Part shown: positions 41,480 through 50,939 of the stretch, one piece after another | How positions within the stretch are numbered: the first letter of the stretch is position 1 | Layout of the letters: each line of letters begins with the position of its first letter | Source of the DNA: DASZQY01 sp963843565 | Lineage (GTDB): Bacteria; Pseudomonadota; Alphaproteobacteria; Rhizobiales; Kaistiaceae | Reading direction: 5' to 3' | Assembly: GCA_963843565.1 (NCBI GenBank) | Contig: CAWJKY010000003.1 | Location: 496,001 to 560,000, forward strand | Length of the DNA stretch: 64,000 nt | The notes under the pieces: generated by a model | The model's input: only the letters and a program-made list of their open reading frames with translations | Database searches by the model: none | Told to the model about the DNA's origin: nothing | Translations under genes and position numbers: made by a program

Positions 41480-41659
41480 AATTTGGCCGCAGCGCGTGGC
41501 GAGTGAGCCACGCAGGGGCAGATTCTCCCGATTGGCTGTTCGGCGCCGCTTGCGGGGACTGAAAAAGGCTGTAAACCTTTGTGTGCGTGGTCGTCGGACG
41601 GCAAATCTCTCCGCCAATGCCGGCGACCGGGGGAGCGAGACACAGGGCATACTAACCTT

Positions 41660-44014
41660 ATGATTTCTCTTGTTGTATTCGCCCGGAAGGTAGCGCTGGC
41701 GCTTCTCCTGGCAGCGTCAGTTCCGATGGTCGCCGGTGTCGCCCTGATTGCGGGTGCCGGGCAGGCCGATGCCGCGGTTGCCTCGAGCATTTCGGTGAAG
41801 GGCAACGAGCGCATCGAAGCCGAGACGATCCGGACCTACATCACCATCAAGGCGCACAAGTCCTACGGCGCCAGCGACATCGACGCTTCCGTCAAGGCGC
41901 TGTACGACACGGGCCTGTTCGCCGACGTCTCGATCGTTCCGCGCGGTTCGGTGCTGGTCGTTACGGTCGTCGAGAATCCGGTCATCAACTCGGTCACCTT
42001 CGAGGGCACCAAGAAGGTCAAGGCGAACGTCCTGACCCAGGTCGTCGACTCGCGTGCCCGGGACGTGCTCACCGACGCGAAGCTTCAGTCAGATATCCAG
42101 CGCGTGAAGGACTATTACGCGCGCAGCGGCCGCAGCGACGCCTACGTGACCGCCAATGTCACGAAACTGTCCAACAACCGCGTCGATGTCGTCTTCATCG
42201 TGCAGGAAGGCAAGCGGACCGGGGTCAGCACGATCCAGTTCGTCGGCAACCACGCGTTCAGCGCGCGCCGGCTGGCCGGCATCATCCAGACGCGCAAGAC
42301 CAACTTCCTGAGCTGGTTGAACAAGCGCGACGTTTACACTGAGGACAAGCTCCAGGCCGATCAGGAAGCGCTGCGCGCCTTCTATCTGTCGCACGGCTAC
42401 GCCGACTTCCAGGTGCTCGACGCCAACGCGACCCTCGGCCCGAACGGCAAGTACACCGTCACCTTCACGATCGACGAGGGGCCAAAATACCGCTTCGGCG
42501 ATGTCACCGTCAATTCTTCGATCACCGGCGTCAATGTCGCCGCGCTTGAGCGCGTGGTATCGGCGAAGAAGGGCCACACCTTCAACGCCAACGATGTCCA
42601 GAAGTCGCTTGAGGCGCTGTCGATCGAACTGGCGCGGCAGGGATTTGTCTTCTCCCAGGTCCGGCCGCGTGGCGATCGCGACTACGTTGGCAATCTGGTC
42701 AACCTGACGTTCGTCGTCGACGAGGGGCCGCGCGCCTACGTCGAACGCATTGAAATTCGCGGCAACTCCAAGACGCGCGACTATGTCATCCGGCGCGAAA
42801 TGGATGTCGCCGAAGGCGACCCCTACAACCGCGTTCTGCTCGACCGGGCCGAACGGCGGCTGCGCAATCTTGGCTACTTCAAGACTGTGTCGATCAATTC
42901 CGTGCCGGGCTCGGCGCCTGACGAGGTCGTCGTCGTCGTCAACGTGGAAGACCAGTCGACCGGCAACGTGTCGATCGCGGCCGGCTATTCCACGTCGGAC
43001 GGCATCATCGGCGAGCTCGCGCTGGAGGAGACCAACTTCCTCGGGCGCGGTCAGAAGCTCAGGGCCTCGGTCGGCGGTGGCTTCAACTCGCAGACCTACA
43101 ATCTGTCGTTCACCGATCCCTACTTCCTCGGCACCCACATTGCGGCTGGTTTCGACATCTACCGCAACGTCGACAACGCATCGTCGGTGCGCCCGTATGA
43201 CGCGACGACAACCGGTGGCAACGTTCGGATCGGGCTGCCGATCACCGACGATCTCAACGTCGAGCTCAACTACAAGCTCTCCAGCGTGAACACCACCAAC
43301 GCGGCGGCCTGCGCCCCGGCGGGATCGCCGGCCACGGTGTCGGCCTGTTACTTCCCGAACGGCACGCGCGTCACGTCGTCGGCGGGCTACGCGGTCGTCT
43401 ATTCGACCCTCGACAGCAAGTTCGACCCGAAGGAAGGTCTCTACCTGAAGGTCTCGCAGGACTTCGCCGGTATTGGCGGGGACGCGAGCTTCATGCGCAG
43501 CCAGGGCGACGCGCGCTACTTCCATCCCGTCATTCCGGGCAGCGACGTCATCGGCATGCTGAAGGTGACCGGCGGCAACATCACCGGGCTCGGCTCGAAG
43601 GTGGCGATCGCCGACAACTTCGTGCGTGGCGGCGAGACGGTTCGTGGCTTCGCGCCGCTCGGCTTCGGGCCGCGTGACACGACGCCGGGGGCCACGACGG
43701 GCGGTGGTCTGTCGGTGGGCGGCAAGAACTTCGTCGCCGGCACCGCCGAGGTAACGTTCCCGCTGCCGTTCATGCCGCCGGACTTCGGCCTGCGTGGCGC
43801 GGTGTTCGGCGACGCGGGCGTGCTGTTCGGGGTCGACAATCCCGGCAACGGCGTCAGCTACGTGTCTGACACGTCCGTCCGTACCTCCCTCGGTGCGTCG
43901 TTGATCTGGGCGTCGCCGTTCGGGCAGATCCGCGCCGATTTCGCCAAGGCGATGACCTACAAGAGCTACGACAACCTCCAGGTCTTCCGTCTGGGCGCCG
44001 GAACGCAGTTCTAG
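41660..44014 (+). CDS. bamA: Outer membrane protein assembly factor BamA
   Basis: The 784-residue outer-membrane protein has a signal peptide (residues 1-36, ending near ADAA), five POTRA domains (about 38-440; e.g. SISVKGNERIEAETIRTYI, and RIEIRGNSKTRDYVIRREMD), and a 16-strand beta barrel. The conserved VRGF (GGETVRGF) is on loop 6, and the C-terminus ends with phenylalanine (GAGTQF), the barrel insertion signal. It inserts beta-barrel proteins. The ATG at 41660 gives a proper signal peptide; the upstream frame does not. A 180-base leader separates it from rseP. Confidence 0.96.
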   Translation: MISLVVFARKVALALLLAASVPMVAGVALIAGAGQADAAVASSISVKGNERIEAETIRTYITIKAHKSYGASDIDASVKALYDTGLFADVSIVPRGSVLVVTVVENPVINSVTFEGTKKVKANVLTQVVDSRARDVLTDAKLQSDIQRVKDYYARSGRSDAYVTANVTKLSNNRVDVVFIVQEGKRTGVSTIQFVGNHAFSARRLAGIIQTRKTNFLSWLNKRDVYTEDKLQADQEALRAFYLSHGYADFQVLDANATLGPNGKYTVTFTIDEGPKYRFGDVTVNSSITGVNVAALERVVSAKKGHTFNANDVQKSLEALSIELARQGFVFSQVRPRGDRDYVGNLVNLTFVVDEGPRAYVERIEIRGNSKTRDYVIRREMDVAEGDPYNRVLLDRAERRLRNLGYFKTVSINSVPGSAPDEVVVVVNVEDQSTGNVSIAAGYSTSDGIIGELALEETNFLGRGQKLRASVGGGFNSQTYNLSFTDPYFLGTHIAAGFDIYRNVDNASSVRPYDATTTGGNVRIGLPITDDLNVELNYKLSSVNTTNAAACAPAGSPATVSACYFPNGTRVTSSAGYAVVYSTLDSKFDPKEGLYLKVSQDFAGIGGDASFMRSQGDARYFHPVIPGSDVIGMLKVTGGNITGLGSKVAIADNFVRGGETVRGFAPLGFGPRDTTPGATTGGGLSVGGKNFVAGTAEVTFPLPFMPPDFGLRGAVFGDAGVLFGVDNPGNGVSYVSDTSVRTSLGASLIWASPFGQIRADFAKAMTYKSYDNLQVFRLGAGTQF

Positions 44015-44102
44015 CGGCGCCTTCGGACCGGATCGCGGCAGGCTAGAAGCCGAACGATAGTGCGGGGGCTCGGGCAAGGGCCTCCGCGGGGGAAGCGTGG
44101 CG

Positions 44103-44561
44103 ATGGACGGTGGCCCGGCGACACTGGAGACGATCGAGATTCAGGAGCTGCTGTCGCTCCTGCCGCATCGCTATCCGTTCCTGCTGATCGACCGGATTAT
44201 TGAAGTGAACGGCACCGAATCCGCGATCGGCATCAAGAACGTCACCAGCAACGAGCCGCATTTTGCCGGGCACTTTCCCGGCCGGCCGATCATGCCGGGC
44301 GTGCTGCTGCTTGAGGGGATGGCGCAGACCGCCGGCGCGCTTGCCATTCGCGCCACGGCCAAGTCGGCCCCGTCGCTCGTCTATCTGATGGCCATCGATC
44401 AGGCCAAGTTCCGCCGGCCGGTGGTTCCCGGCGACGTGGTCGAGTACCACATCCAGAAGCAGCACAGTCACCGCAAGGTCACTCGCTTCGGCGCCAAGGC
44501 GATGGTGGGTGGCGCAGTTGTCGCAGAGGCCGTTATCACGGCCATGTTGGCGCAAGAGTAG
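44103..44561 (+). CDS. fabZ: 3-hydroxyacyl-[acyl-carrier-protein] dehydratase FabZ
   Basis: The 152-residue hot-dog-fold enzyme has the catalytic histidine and glutamate in EPHFAGHFPGRPIMPGVLLLEGMAQ (spread over FAGHFPGRPIMPG and LLLEGMAQ). It dehydrates 3-hydroxyacyl-ACP in fatty acid synthesis and competes with LpxA for substrate. The ATG at 44103 has GGGGGAA at about eight bases; a GTG two codons earlier is possible. In most relatives lpxD lies between bamA and fabZ; here only 88 bases separate them. Confidence 0.95.
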   Translation: MDGGPATLETIEIQELLSLLPHRYPFLLIDRIIEVNGTESAIGIKNVTSNEPHFAGHFPGRPIMPGVLLLEGMAQTAGALAIRATAKSAPSLVYLMAIDQAKFRRPVVPGDVVEYHIQKQHSHRKVTRFGAKAMVGGAVVAEAVITAMLAQE

Positions 44562-44571
44562 CGGCTCGCTG

Positions 44572-45399
44572 ATGGGCCTTGTTCATCCGACGGCAATCGT
44601 GGAGGACGGTGCGCGCCTCGGTGCCGACGTGACCGTCGGGGCGTTCTCCGTGGTTGGCCGGGACGTGACGCTTGGCGACGGTGTCAGCCTCGACGCCCAT
44701 GTCATCGTTCGCGGCAAGACCAGCATCGGCGCGCGCACGCGCATCGCGACCTTCTGCGTCATCGGCGGGGAGGCCCAGGACCTCAGCTACAAGGGCGAAG
44801 AGACCAGGGTCGAAATCGGCGCCGATTGCATCATTCGCGAACACGTGACCGTTCACCGGGGCACCGCCCACGGACGCGGCGTGACCACGGTCGGCGATCA
44901 CTGCTTCCTGATGATCGCGTCGCACGTCGCGCACGACTGCGTCCTTGGCGAGCACGTCATTCTGACCAACCAGGCGACCATCGGCGGCCACACGGTGATC
45001 GGCGACTGGGCGATCCTTGGCGGGATTGTCGGCGTGCAGCAGCGCAGCCGGATCGGCGCCCACGCCTTCATCGGCGGGATGAGCGGCGTCAACACGGACG
45101 TCGTGCCGTTTGTGATGGCGACCGGGCGGTGGGTGAGTCTCGCCGGCATCAACGTGGTCGGGCTGAAGCGCCGGGGCTTCGAGCGTCCGACGATCCACGC
45201 GCTGCGCAAGGCCTACCGCCTCTTCTTCTATTCCGAGGGGACACGCGCCGAACGCCTCGCTCTGATCGAGAAGAGCTTCGGCGATGTCGCGGCTGTCGGC
45301 CAGTTTGTGAGCTTCATCCGCGAGTCCGGGAACCGACCGCTGGCGCTGCCGCGCAAGAACGGCGAGGCCGAGGAAGGCGACGGTGGCGACGGCGCCTGA
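44572..45399 (+). CDS. lpxA: UDP-N-acetylglucosamine O-acyltransferase LpxA
   Basis: The 275-residue protein starts MGLVHPTAIVEDGARLG and consists of left-handed beta-helix hexapeptide repeats up to about residue 190. It includes the catalytic histidine region MIASHVAHDCVLGEHVI, the substrate loop GINVVGLKRRGFERPTI, and a helical C-terminal domain. It catalyses the first step of lipid A synthesis. It begins 10 bases after fabZ and its end overlaps lpxI by 17 bases. Confidence 0.96.
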   Translation: MGLVHPTAIVEDGARLGADVTVGAFSVVGRDVTLGDGVSLDAHVIVRGKTSIGARTRIATFCVIGGEAQDLSYKGEETRVEIGADCIIREHVTVHRGTAHGRGVTTVGDHCFLMIASHVAHDCVLGEHVILTNQATIGGHTVIGDWAILGGIVGVQQRSRIGAHAFIGGMSGVNTDVVPFVMATGRWVSLAGINVVGLKRRGFERPTIHALRKAYRLFFYSEGTRAERLALIEKSFGDVAAVGQFVSFIRESGNRPLALPRKNGEAEEGDGGDGA

Positions 45400-46264
45400 C
45401 GCCATCGGCACGGCCGCCGCGCCGTCGGGGAGCCCGCTCGCAATCCTTGCCGGTGAAGGCAGCCTGCCGGTCCAGGTCGCGACCGCGGCCGCCGCGGCCG
45501 ATCGCGAGGTGGTGATCATGGCGCCCGAGGGCGCCTTCGATGAGCGGCTCAAGGCGTTCAACCTGCACGTCATGAAGTGGGGGCAACTGGGCCTGCTGGA
45601 GGGCCTCGGCAAGCGCTACGGGGTCACCGACGTGGTGCTCGTCGGGGCGATCCACAAGCGCCCCGACTTTCGCTCCATCCGTCCGGATTTCGCGACCGTC
45701 CGTCTGGTGCCGTGGCTGATCAAGTCGTTCGTCGGCGGCGACGACAATCTCATGGCAAACGTCGCGCACTGGATCGAGAGCCTCGGCTACCGCGTCGTCG
45801 GTCCCCACGAGATCGCGCCGGAGCTGGTAGCGACCGCCGGCTGGACGGCCGGGCCGCGGTTGAGCGCCGATATGAAGAATGACGCGGCTCTGGCGATGCG
45901 GGCGGCGCGCGCGGTGGGAGCGCTCGATGCCGGGCAGGCGGCCGCTGCCGTCGGCGAGCGCGTGGTGGCGTTCGAGGGTGCCGAGGGAACCGACGCGATG
46001 ATCGAGCGGGTCGGCGAGCTCCACGAGGTGGGCCGGGTGAAGTGGCGTGGGCGCGCCGGCGTGGTGGCCAAGTGCGCCAAGCCGCAACAGGATTTGCGCC
46101 TCGACATGCCAACCATCGGACCCAAGACAATCGAGGCAGTGGCGCGCGCCGGGTTGGCGGGGATCGCGATCGAGGCTGGCCGGGTGATGATCGTGGATCG
46201 CTCCGACACCGTCGCGGTCGCCGAGCAGACGGGAACCTTCGTCGTCGCCCTCGACGACCCATGA
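45383..46264 (+). CDS. lpxI: UDP-2,3-diacylglucosamine diphosphatase LpxI
   Basis: The 293-residue protein (DUF1009 family) has the N-terminal LAILAGEGSLPVQVATAA, VLVGAIHKRPDF, and the C-terminal catalytic region VVAKCAKPQQDLRLDMPTIGPKT with AIEAGRVMIVDR. LpxI hydrolyses UDP-diacylglucosamine to lipid X in alphaproteobacteria in place of LpxH. Translation starts at a GTG inside the end of lpxA; its stop overlaps the lpxB start (ATGA). Confidence 0.94.
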   Translation: MATAPDAIGTAAAPSGSPLAILAGEGSLPVQVATAAAAADREVVIMAPEGAFDERLKAFNLHVMKWGQLGLLEGLGKRYGVTDVVLVGAIHKRPDFRSIRPDFATVRLVPWLIKSFVGGDDNLMANVAHWIESLGYRVVGPHEIAPELVATAGWTAGPRLSADMKNDAALAMRAARAVGALDAGQAAAAVGERVVAFEGAEGTDAMIERVGELHEVGRVKWRGRAGVVAKCAKPQQDLRLDMPTIGPKTIEAVARAGLAGIAIEAGRVMIVDRSDTVAVAEQTGTFVVALDDP

Positions 46265-47442
46265 GCGCCACCGTGTTCATCGTCGCCGGCGAGGAATCCG
46301 GGGACATCCTCGGCGCGAACCTGATGCGCGAGCTGCGCGCCCGTCTGGGGGATGTGCGCTTCCTCGGCGTCGGCGGGCGACGGATGAGCGAGGCGGGGAT
46401 TTCCTCGCTGCTGCCGATCAGCGAGATCAGCCTGCACGGCATCGGCGAGGTGGTGTTGCGCATTCCGCGGCTGCTGTCGCGGATCGCCGAGATCAGCGCG
46501 GCGGTCGTTGCCGCCGATCCGGACGTTCTGGTGCTGGTCGACGTGCCGAGCTTCAATTTGCGCGTCGCCAGGCGTGTGCGTGCGCTCAATCCGAAAATCC
46601 CGATCGTGGACTACGTTTCGCCGACGGTCTGGGCCTACTTCGCCTGGCGCGCGCGTCGGATGGCGCCGCATGTCGACCGCCTCCTTGCCTTGCTGCCGTT
46701 CGAGCCCGCCGTTCACCGGCAGCTCGGTGGCCCGTCGACCGTGTATGTCGGCCACCCGGTGATCGAGCGCCTTGCGGAGTTGCGCCCCGCCGCCGGCGAG
46801 CGCTCGCCGCTCGGTCCCCGGCCGGTGCTTCTGGTGCTGCCGGGCAGCCGGCGGAGCGAGATTCGCCGGTTGATGGGGGTCTTCGGAGAGACTGTCGCCG
46901 AGGTCGTGCGCCGCTTCGGACCGGTCGAGGTGGTGCTGCCGGCCGTCCCGCACCTTGCGGCGGAAATCCACGCGCGGGCGGCGGAATGGTCGGCCAAGCC
47001 GACGATCGTCGAGGGGGAAGCGGCGGCGCATGCCGCTTTCCGCCGCGGCCACGCGGCCCTTGCCGCCTCGGGCACGGTGACGCTCGAGCTGGCGCTCGCC
47101 GAAGTGCCGCAGGTGGTCGCCTACAAGGTCGATCCGGCGGTCAGCCTCATGGGGCTGCTATTGAGGTCGCGGGCGATGGTCGACTCGATCGTCCTGCCCA
47201 ACCTGATCGCGGGTCGCAACGCGGTGCCGGAGTTCCTCAATTCACAGGCGCGGCCGCAGCGTCTGGCCGATGCGCTGCTGCCGCTGCTCAGCGACACACC
47301 GGAGCGCCGCGACCAGCTTGCCGCCTTCGCGGACGTCGAGCGCGCGATGGTTTTGGAGGGCGGCACGCCGTCGTCCTGCGCCGCCGATGAGGTGATCGCC
47401 GCGATGCGCCGGCGGCCGCCGACGCTCGCCGGTCCGACCTAG
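46261..47442 (+). CDS. lpxB: Lipid-A-disaccharide synthase LpxB
   Basis: The 393-residue GT19 glycosyltransferase starts MSATVFIVAGEESGDILGANL. It has the conserved GVGGRRM, LVDVPSFNLR, VDYVSPTVWAYFAWRARRM, YVGHPVIE and LPGSRRSEI segments. It joins lipid X and UDP-diacylglucosamine into the lipid A disaccharide at the inner membrane. It is the last gene of the envelope cluster and ends one base before the convergent gltA stop, with no terminator between them. Confidence 0.96.
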   Translation: MSATVFIVAGEESGDILGANLMRELRARLGDVRFLGVGGRRMSEAGISSLLPISEISLHGIGEVVLRIPRLLSRIAEISAAVVAADPDVLVLVDVPSFNLRVARRVRALNPKIPIVDYVSPTVWAYFAWRARRMAPHVDRLLALLPFEPAVHRQLGGPSTVYVGHPVIERLAELRPAAGERSPLGPRPVLLVLPGSRRSEIRRLMGVFGETVAEVVRRFGPVEVVLPAVPHLAAEIHARAAEWSAKPTIVEGEAAAHAAFRRGHAALAASGTVTLELALAEVPQVVAYKVDPAVSLMGLLLRSRAMVDSIVLPNLIAGRNAVPEFLNSQARPQRLADALLPLLSDTPERRDQLAAFADVERAMVLEGGTPSSCAADEVIAAMRRRPPTLAGPT

Positions 47443-47443
47443 G

Positions 47444-48772
<1,329 letters not shown>

Positions 48773-48902
48773 AGTCGACCTCTTGTTGTGATTTTCCGCC
48801 GTGCCGAAAGGGAAAGGACGGTTGCCCTATTGTATTTGTTGCGGCGCACCAAGTCCATCAGCGGATGGTTGTCGCGGCAAATAGGGCAGGTGCGGCGGAC
48901 CC

Positions 48903-50372
48903 TCAAGGCGCCGCCAAATCCTCAATTCTTCCAAGACTTTCGTCGCGCCCGAGGATCTCCAGGACCTCGAAGATTCCGGGCGAGGCGGTTCGCCCGGTGA
49001 GGGCCGCGCGGAGCGGCTGGGCGACGGCACCGAGCTTGAGGCCTTCGCGTACGGCGAATTCCTTGACCGCCGCTTCCGTGGATGCGGTCGTCCATTCCGA
49101 CAGCGCCGACAGCACCGGCACCAGCCGCCTCATCAGGGCGCGGCCGTCGTCGGTGACGAGAGCCGCCGCGGCCGCGTCCAGGGCCAGCGGGCGTTCCGCC
49201 ACGATGAAATTGGCTCGGTCGATCAGGTCGACCAGCGTCTTGGCGCGTTCCTTCAGGAGAGGCATGGCGGCCAGCACCTTTGCCCGCCGGGTGTCGTCGA
49301 GGCGCGCGGCGAACGCCGGACCATCGGGCAGGTGCGGCAACGCCGTGTTTAGCGTTTCCAGCAGCGCGGCGTCGTCCATGGCGCGCATGTAGGTCGCGTT
49401 GACGCTATCCAGTTTGGCGAAATCGAAGCGCGCCGGCGCCTTGTTGATCCCGCTGACGTCGAACCAGCGGACCATTTCGTCCAGCGACATGATCTCGTCG
49501 TCGCCGTGCGACCAGCCTAGCCGGACGAGATAGTTCAGCATCGCTTCCGGAAGGTATCCCATGGCCCGGTAGGCGTCGACACCGAGCGCGCCGTGGCGCT
49601 TGGAGAGCTTGGCGCCGTCCGGCCCATGGATGAGTGGAATGTGCGCCATGGTCGGCACCGGCCAGTCGAGCGCGTCGTAGATGATCTTCTGGCGCGCCGC
49701 GTTGGTCAGGTGATCGTCGCCACGGATGATGTCGGTGACGCCCATGTCGTGGTCGTCGACCACGACCGCGAGCATGTAGGTCGGTGTGCCATCCGAGCGC
49801 AGGAGGACGAGATCGTCGAGGTCCTTGTTGGGAAATGCGACGCGGCCCTGCACGCGGTCCTCGATTACCGTCTCGCCTTCCCGGGGCGCCTTGATGCGCA
49901 CGGTCGGTGCCACGCCCGCCGGCGCCTCGGCGGCGTCGCGGTCGCGCCACACGCCCTCGTAGCGGGCGAACCGGCCCTCCGCACGCGCCTTTGCGCGCAT
50001 CTCGTTCAGCTCTTCAGCGGTGTCGTAGGCGCGATATGCCTTGCCGCGCGCGATCAGCTCCTCCGCGACCGCGCGGTGCCGTTCGGCGCGGGTGAACTGG
50101 TGGGTCGGCTCGCCGTCCCAAGTGAGGCCAAGCCACGTCATCCCGTCGAAAATCGCGGCGATCGCCGGCTCGGTCGAGCGCTCGCGGTCGGTGTCCTCGA
50201 TGCGCAGCAGCATCTTGCCGCCCGTGTGCCGCGCGTACAGCCAGTTGAAGAGCGCCGTCCGGGCGCTGCCGATATGCAGAAAGCCGGTCGGGGAGGGGGC
50301 AAAACGGGTAACGACGTCGGCGGACAAGGTGGCCTTCCAGAGGGGTTGCGACAAGCGGCTGTCCTGTACCAT
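48903..50372 (-). CDS. gltX: Glutamyl-tRNA synthetase
   Basis: The 489-residue class I synthetase has the HIGH-like motif in RFAPSPTGFLHIGSARTAL (residues 23-41), RIEDTDRERS, HIPLIHGPDGAKLSKRHGA with the KLSKR loop, and a helical anticodon-binding domain. It charges tRNA-Glu. With glnS also present nearby, a strictly discriminating specificity is likely. It is divergent from the GNAT-glnS pair, with only 44 bases between starts. Confidence 0.96.
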   Translation of the reverse strand: MVQDSRLSQPLWKATLSADVVTRFAPSPTGFLHIGSARTALFNWLYARHTGGKMLLRIEDTDRERSTEPAIAAIFDGMTWLGLTWDGEPTHQFTRAERHRAVAEELIARGKAYRAYDTAEELNEMRAKARAEGRFARYEGVWRDRDAAEAPAGVAPTVRIKAPREGETVIEDRVQGRVAFPNKDLDDLVLLRSDGTPTYMLAVVVDDHDMGVTDIIRGDDHLTNAARQKIIYDALDWPVPTMAHIPLIHGPDGAKLSKRHGALGVDAYRAMGYLPEAMLNYLVRLGWSHGDDEIMSLDEMVRWFDVSGINKAPARFDFAKLDSVNATYMRAMDDAALLETLNTALPHLPDGPAFAARLDDTRRAKVLAAMPLLKERAKTLVDLIDRANFIVAERPLALDAAAAALVTDDGRALMRRLVPVLSALSEWTTASTEAAVKEFAVREGLKLGAVAQPLRAALTGRTASPGIFEVLEILGRDESLGRIEDLAAP

Positions 50373-50416
50373 AGGAGCGCCGTCAGATGTCAGGTGTTCG
50401 ACCCGGGACTTAAGCC

Positions 50417-50929
50417 TTGGAGATTGCCGATTTCACCATGCGCCGGCTGGAAGGCGACACGGACGCGGCCCTCTACCGCGAAATCCGGCTGGAGGCGCTG
50501 CGTACGGCGCCGGACTCGTTCGGCAGCGATTTCGCGGCCGAGAGCGTGCGCCCGCTCCCCTGGTTCGCCGAGCGTCTGGCGACGTCCGAGGTGGTCGGCG
50601 GCTTCCTGGCGGACGAACTTGCCGGCATCGCCGGCCTCTTCATGCAGCAGGGGCCGAAGCAGGCCCACAAGGCCGCGCTCTGGGGCATGTTCGTGCGGCC
50701 GAAGTTCCGCGGCATGGGGATCGGGCGGCAGCTCGGCGAGGCCATCGTCGAGCGGGCGCGGGGCAAGGCCGAGATCATCCAACTGACCGTGGCGCGGCCC
50801 AACCAGCCGGCCCGCCGGCTCTATGCCGATCTCGGGTTCGCCGAGTACGGGCTCGAAAAGGACGCCCGCAAGGTCCACGGCCGCTACATCGACGATATTC
50901 TCATGGCGCTCGATCTGAGGCCCGACTAG
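50417..50929 (+). CDS. GNAT family N-acetyltransferase
   Basis: The 170-residue protein has the acetyl-CoA binding motif FVRPKFRGMGIGRQLGEAIVERA (R-G-x-G-I-G) and the downstream ARRLYADLGFAEYG beta-bulge typical of GNAT enzymes. The N-terminal MRRLEGDTDAALYREIRLEALRTAPDSFGS is like small-molecule or RimI-like acetyltransferases. Substrate unknown. The TTG at 50417 gives the fuller N-terminus; an ATG at 50438 is an alternative. It lies 10 bases before glnS, so they are co-transcribed. Confidence 0.82.
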   Translation: MEIADFTMRRLEGDTDAALYREIRLEALRTAPDSFGSDFAAESVRPLPWFAERLATSEVVGGFLADELAGIAGLFMQQGPKQAHKAALWGMFVRPKFRGMGIGRQLGEAIVERARGKAEIIQLTVARPNQPARRLYADLGFAEYGLEKDARKVHGRYIDDILMALDLRPD

Positions 50930-50939
50930 AAAAGCCGCC

